Positions 8,900 to 11,672 of a stretch of DNA of 11,672 bases are shown in pieces. The notes beneath the pieces were generated by a model, which did no database searches, was not told where the DNA came from, and was given only the letters and a program-made list of their open reading frames with translations. Every line of letters starts with the position of its first letter. Position 1 is the first letter of the stretch. The position numbers and the translations under genes were made by a program. The DNA is from Thermoflexus sp. (GTDB taxonomy: Bacteria; Chloroflexota; Anaerolineae; Thermoflexales; Thermoflexaceae), in contig JAGHYO010000056.1 of the NCBI GenBank assembly GCA_017743605.1, positions 1 to 11,672 of the forward strand, written 5' to 3'.

Positions 8900-8935
8900 A
8901 GTTGTGTTCGATCATCCTGTTCCGGGAGGGGCCGG

Positions 8936-10825
8936 ATGTTCGGGTATGCCGGACGCATCCTCCATGTGGATCTCACGGAAGGGCGCCTCTGGGTGGAGGA
9001 GCCCGATGAGGCGTTCTATCGGACCTACTGGGGCGGCAGCGCGATGGGGCTGTATTACGTGCTGAAGCACACGCCGCCCGGCATCGATCCCTTCGACCCT
9101 CGCAACACCCTCACCTTCTTTCTCAGCGCAACGACCGGCGTCACCATCTCCGGCCAGAGCCGGGCCACGGCCAACGCCAAATCCCCCCTCACCGGCCTGA
9201 TCGGCGACTCCCAGGCCGGCGGCTTCTGGCCCGCTGAGCTCAAGTTCGCCCGCTTCGACGGCATCGTCCTCTACGGACGGGCGCCCAGGCCCGTTTACCT
9301 CTGGATCCACGACGGCGAGGCGGAGCTGCGGGATGCTTCCCACCTCTGGGGGCGCACCACCGGCGAGGTGGAGGATATCCTTTACGAGGAGCTGGGGGAC
9401 GATCAGATCGAGATCGCCCAGATCGGACCGGCCGGCGAACGCCTCGTCCGCTTCGCCGCCATCATCAACATGGCCAGCCGCGCCCACGGCCGCACCGGGC
9501 TGGGCGCGGTGATGGGCTCCAAGAACCTGAAAGCCATCGCCGTCCGGGGCCGCTGGCGCCCGCCCGTCTATGATCCGGAGGCCCTTCAGCGCCTGAACCG
9601 GCAGGGGCCGGCCGCCTACGAGGCCAACCCGGCCGTGAAGAACCTGGGCGTCTACGGCACCGCCAACATCCTGGCCTACCAGAACGCGGCGGGCGGCCAG
9701 CCCACCCGCAACTACACCAGCGGCTTCTTCGAAGAAGCCGACCGCATCACCGGCGAGCGGATGGCTGAGACCATCCTCAAGGAGCGCGACACCTGCTACG
9801 CCTGCATCGTCCGCTGCAAGCGGGTGGTGGAGACGGAGTGGAACGGCCGCAAGGTGGAGCCCCGCTACGGCGGGCCGGAATACGAGACCCTCTCCACCTT
9901 CGGCTCCTACTGCGGGGTGAGCGATCTGGAGGCCATCGCCCTGGCGCACCAGATCTGCGCCCAGTATGGGGTCGACACCATCTCATGCGGGGCGACCATC
10001 GCCTTCGCCATGGAGTGCTTCGAGCGGGGGATCCTCTCCGAAGCGGAGGTGGGCTTCCCCCTGCGTTTCGGGGACGCGGAGGCGATGATCCGCCTGCTGG
10101 AGATGATCGTGCGCCGGGAGGGGATCGGGGACCTGCTGGCGGAGGGCTCCGCCCAGGCCGCCCAGCGCTTCGGGCGCAGCGCGGGGGACTGCGTGGTGGC
10201 GGTCAAGGGCCAGGAGCTCCCCGCTCACATGCCCCAGCTCAAGCGCTCCCTGGCCCTGATCTACGCCGTCAACCCCTTCGGTGCCGACCATCAGTCCAGC
10301 GAGCACGACACCCTCTATATGCCGAAATCCCCCCGCCTGTTCCTGGACCGGCTGGCCGCCCTCGGCCTGACCGATCCACAACCCCCTCGCGCCCTCAACG
10401 AGGAGAAGATCCGCTTCGCCTATGAGACCCAGAAGTTCTACAGCTTCCTGGACACCGCGGACCTCTGCCAGTTCGTTTTCGGGCCCTCCTGGCAGCTCTA
10501 CGGGCCGGAGGAGCTGGTGGCGCTCATGCGCGCGGTCACCGGATGGGAGGTCACCCTGGAGGAGCTGATGCGCGTCGGGGAACGGCGGCTGAACATGATG
10601 CGGGCTTTCAACGCCCGGGAAGGCGCCGGTCGGGATCGGGATACCCTACCCAAACGGCTGTTCGAGCCCCTGAAAGGGGGGAAGAGCGAGGGCCTGTGCG
10701 TGGACGCCGCGGAGTGGGAGGCCGCCCTCATCCGCTACTACGAGCGGGCCGGCTGGGACCCCCAGACCGGGATGCCCACCCGGGAGAAGCTGGCGGAGCT
10801 GGGGTTGGACTGGATCCTCCTCTGA
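8936..10825 (+). CDS. Aldehyde:ferredoxin oxidoreductase family protein
   Basis: A 629-residue homologue of the tungsten/molybdenum bis-pterin AOR family, slightly longer than the 605-residue Pyrococcus furiosus enzyme. The N-terminal domain (about 1-205) includes ANAKSPLTGLIGDSQAGG, AELKFARFDGIV, IGPAGE and GAVMGSKNLKAIAV. The [4Fe-4S] ligands are all present: C287-x2-C290-x3-C294 (CYACIVRC) and C511. H452 (GADH) aligns with the active-site His of the archaeal enzyme. Members oxidise aldehydes to acids with ferredoxin as electron acceptor in the cytoplasm; the substrate here is unknown. Both pterin motifs (DxxGL[DC] in the archaeal enzyme) are altered: A342-Q-Y-G-V-D347 and D506-T-A-D-L-C511. 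The segment after ELPAH reads MPQLKRSLALIYAVNPFG instead of the DPR type, so this is a divergent subfamily. The ATG follows GGGAGGGG (8923-8930). No cofactor or ferredoxin gene lies nearby. Confidence 0.92.
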   Translation: MFGYAGRILHVDLTEGRLWVEEPDEAFYRTYWGGSAMGLYYVLKHTPPGIDPFDPRNTLTFFLSATTGVTISGQSRATANAKSPLTGLIGDSQAGGFWPAELKFARFDGIVLYGRAPRPVYLWIHDGEAELRDASHLWGRTTGEVEDILYEELGDDQIEIAQIGPAGERLVRFAAIINMASRAHGRTGLGAVMGSKNLKAIAVRGRWRPPVYDPEALQRLNRQGPAAYEANPAVKNLGVYGTANILAYQNAAGGQPTRNYTSGFFEEADRITGERMAETILKERDTCYACIVRCKRVVETEWNGRKVEPRYGGPEYETLSTFGSYCGVSDLEAIALAHQICAQYGVDTISCGATIAFAMECFERGILSEAEVGFPLRFGDAEAMIRLLEMIVRREGIGDLLAEGSAQAAQRFGRSAGDCVVAVKGQELPAHMPQLKRSLALIYAVNPFGADHQSSEHDTLYMPKSPRLFLDRLAALGLTDPQPPRALNEEKIRFAYETQKFYSFLDTADLCQFVFGPSWQLYGPEELVALMRAVTGWEVTLEELMRVGERRLNMMRAFNAREGAGRDRDTLPKRLFEPLKGGKSEGLCVDAAEWEAALIRYYERAGWDPQTGMPTREKLAELGLDWILL

Positions 10826-10834
10826 GGCTTCGGG

Positions 10835-10859
10835 GCGGGGGCCCTGGAGCGACCCCCGC
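10835..10859 (+). terminator. Hairpin after the oxidoreductase gene
   Basis: GCGGGGG (10835-10841) pairs perfectly with CCCCCGC (10853-10859) across an 11-nt loop, 9 nt after the stop codon. The following bases (TCTAACG) are not a U-tract, so termination may be partial and some transcription could continue into the heat-shock gene. Confidence 0.4.
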
Positions 10860-10860
10860 T

Positions 10861-10911
10861 CTAACGAAACGTTAACTCACCGCTTGCGCAACGTTGATCC
10901 CGCGCTAACGC
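10861..10911 (+). promoter_or_regulatory. Upstream region of hsp20 with AACGTT/CTAACG repeats
   Basis: The palindrome AACGTT occurs at 10868-10873 and 10890-10895, 22 bp apart, about two helical turns. CTAACG occurs at 10861-10866 and 10905-10910, 44 bp apart. The palindrome TTGCGCAA (10884-10891) overlaps the second AACGTT. TTGCGC (10884-10889) with TAACGC (10906-10911) at 16-nt spacing is a weak promoter candidate that would start transcription near 10918. No CIRCE element is visible. The spacing suggests a regulator site; this is unproven. Confidence 0.35.
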
Positions 10912-10918
10912 TCCTCTA

Positions 10919-10996
10919 AGGCCTCCCGCCTACGATGAGGGCTGGAAACTCCCACAGGGGTGCAGCGAAACTCGATCACGAAAGGAGGTGAGGCCT
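10919..10996 (+). promoter_or_regulatory. Candidate RNA thermometer hiding the hsp20 ribosome binding site
   Basis: The leader segment AGGCCTCCCGCCT (10919-10931) can pair with AGGAGGTGAGGCCT (10983-10996), which contains the entire Shine-Dalgarno sequence and ends at the base before the ATG. I count 12 Watson-Crick pairs, one G-A mismatch (10928/10986) and one bulged T (10989), closing a 51-nt loop. Imperfect helices that mask the Shine-Dalgarno site are the principle of known thermometers of small heat-shock genes (the ROSE and Synechocystis hsp17 types). It requires transcription to start at or before about 10919, which is not shown. Confidence 0.45.
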
Positions 10997-11455
10997 ATGG
11001 CGCGCGAGCTGATGCGGCGCGATCCCTTCGATGCGGCGTTCATGACCCTGCGTGAGGCCATCGACCGGCTGTTCGACCAGGCCTCCATGCGGCCCTTCGA
11101 CGGGTTCACCACGCTGGGCGTGGCGGCGCCGGTGAACATCTATGAGCTGCCGGATCGCTATCACGTGGCCATCCTGCTGCCGGGCGTGCGGCCGGATTCC
11201 CTGGAGGTGCAGGCGCTGGGCTCCTCCGTGACCATCCGGGGCGAGGTGGCCCTGCCGGAGATCGAGAACGAGAAGAACGTAGCCATCCTGCGCCGGGACT
11301 GGGCCGGCGGGCGCTTCGCCCGGACCATTGAGTTCGGCGATCCCATCGACGCCGAGCACATCGACGCCCGTCTGGAGCACGGCGTCCTGCACCTGGTGGT
11401 CCCGAAGGCGGAGACCGTGCGGCCGCGGGTGATCAAGGTGCAGGTGGCCCGTTGA
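10997..11455 (+). CDS. hsp20: Small heat-shock protein, Hsp20/alpha-crystallin family
   Basis: A 152-residue ATP-independent holdase chaperone that keeps unfolding proteins soluble. A short N-terminal arm with DPFDAAFMTLREAIDRLF is followed by the alpha-crystallin domain (about 45-138): PVNIYELPDRYHVAILLPGV, the strand VTIRGEV, and the signature A-x4-GVL with GVLHLVVPKAE (G129). The C-terminal tail carries an I-x-I-like motif, V145-I-K-V148, used for oligomer assembly. ATG 10997 is chosen over an in-frame GTG at 10988 because the GTG lies inside the Shine-Dalgarno sequence AAAGGAGGTG (10981-10990), which has ideal spacing to the ATG. It appears to be a single-gene unit with its own upstream region and terminator. 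Heat control may act through the leader helix described separately. Confidence 0.93.
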   Translation: MARELMRRDPFDAAFMTLREAIDRLFDQASMRPFDGFTTLGVAAPVNIYELPDRYHVAILLPGVRPDSLEVQALGSSVTIRGEVALPEIENEKNVAILRRDWAGGRFARTIEFGDPIDAEHIDARLEHGVLHLVVPKAETVRPRVIKVQVAR

Positions 11456-11470
11456 AGGCCCGAGGCGCTC

Positions 11471-11506
11471 GGGGGGCGGAAGTTCCTTTCCGCCCCCCGA
11501 TTTTTT
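11471..11506 (+). terminator. Strong intrinsic terminator of hsp20
   Basis: GGGGGGCGGAAG (11471-11482) pairs with TTTCCGCCCCCC (11487-11498), 11 standard pairs plus a terminal G-T, around a TTCC tetraloop. GA and then six T (11501-11506) follow. The T-tract lies only on the hsp20 side, so it works for the plus strand; its last T is part of the valS stop codon on the other strand. Confidence 0.88.
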
Positions 11507-11672
11507 CACTCCCGCAGGCGTTCCCACTCCGCCCGCAGCTGCTCCCGCCGCGCCTTGAGCTCCTCCAGCTTGCGGCGCTCTTTCTCCACCACAGCAGCCG
11601 GCGCCCGGACGGAGAATTCGGAGGCGAGCAGGGCTTCCGTCTTCGCGATCCGGGCCTCCAGGTCCTCCAGCT
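11506..11672 (-). CDS. valS: Valyl-tRNA synthetase, C-terminal end (partial)
   Basis: The minus strand encodes 55 visible C-terminal residues before TGA (11508-11506). They include LASEFSVRAPAAVVEKERRK followed by a Lys/Glu/Arg-rich helix ending EWERLRE. ValS ends in a coiled-coil arm with the pattern L-x-N/S-x-x-F-x-x-x-A-P-x-x-V-V-x-x-E, which contacts tRNA(Val), and this matches closely. The catalytic domains lie beyond the right edge. The gene converges on hsp20 with 50 nt between stop codons. No separate terminator for valS is visible in that gap. Confidence 0.8.
   Translation of the reverse strand, partial: LEDLEARIAKTEALLASEFSVRAPAAVVEKERRKLEELKARREQLRAEWERLRE

Noticed and set aside
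8580..8915. Minus-strand open frame of 111 codons in the intergenic region.
   Set aside because: It is antisense to the DUF433 remnant and ends in the promoter of the next gene; its composition is Arg/Ser/Pro-rich as in shadow frames.
10931..10936. TACGAT as a -10 box for hsp20.
   Set aside because: Only four of six positions match and no -35 box sits at the right distance. If real, it would undercut the RNA thermometer proposal, so it should be kept in mind.
10988..10996. GTG start for hsp20 adding three residues.
   Set aside because: The codon lies within the Shine-Dalgarno sequence itself; ATG 10997 has ideal spacing.

Overview
The window (about 64% G+C by eye) looks like chromosomal DNA of a thermophilic Chloroflexota bacterium, probably of the Thermoflexus/Anaerolineae type. 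This rests on the very large multi-GAF hybrid kinase, a receiver fused to a degenerate GGDEF domain, an aldehyde:ferredoxin oxidoreductase (AOR) homologue, GC-rich codon use and GAGGGGAG-type ribosome binding sites. The organism call is inference, since no marker gene is complete.

Layout. A sigma70-like promoter (50-79) and a leader of about 140 nt precede a tightly spaced plus-strand operon. Its genes are a receiver/degenerate-GGDEF regulator (227-1126), a 1990-residue cytoplasmic hybrid histidine kinase with a PAS-like domain, seven GAFs, PAS, HisKA, HATPase and two receivers (1164-7136), a stand-alone receiver (7165-7548), and an alpha/beta hydrolase with Thr in place of the nucleophilic Ser (7577-8371). 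Gaps are 37, 28 and 28 nt. The set contains one kinase core and four receiver domains but no visible Hpt domain.

From 8372 to 8935 no intact gene is seen. The stretch holds a broken DUF433 (VapB45-type antitoxin) gene and, further on, what looks like a decayed fragment of an alpha/beta hydrolase C-terminal region resembling the operon's last gene. At the end of the stretch, a 17-nt sequence also found next to the first promoter sits beside a second promoter, which serves a 629-residue AOR-family gene (8936-10825).

After a weak hairpin comes a small heat-shock protein gene (10997-11455). Its Shine-Dalgarno sequence can pair over 12 base pairs with an upstream leader segment, making a candidate RNA thermometer. 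A strong intrinsic terminator follows. The minus-strand 3' end of valS converges on it and leaves the window.

How the genes work together (inference): the first operon would sense many intracellular signals through its GAF/PAS domains and distribute phosphate among several receivers. The hydrolase could make or hold a ligand for one of the sensor domains, as RsbQ does for RsbP in Bacillus. The AOR and Hsp20 genes appear to be separate transcription units.
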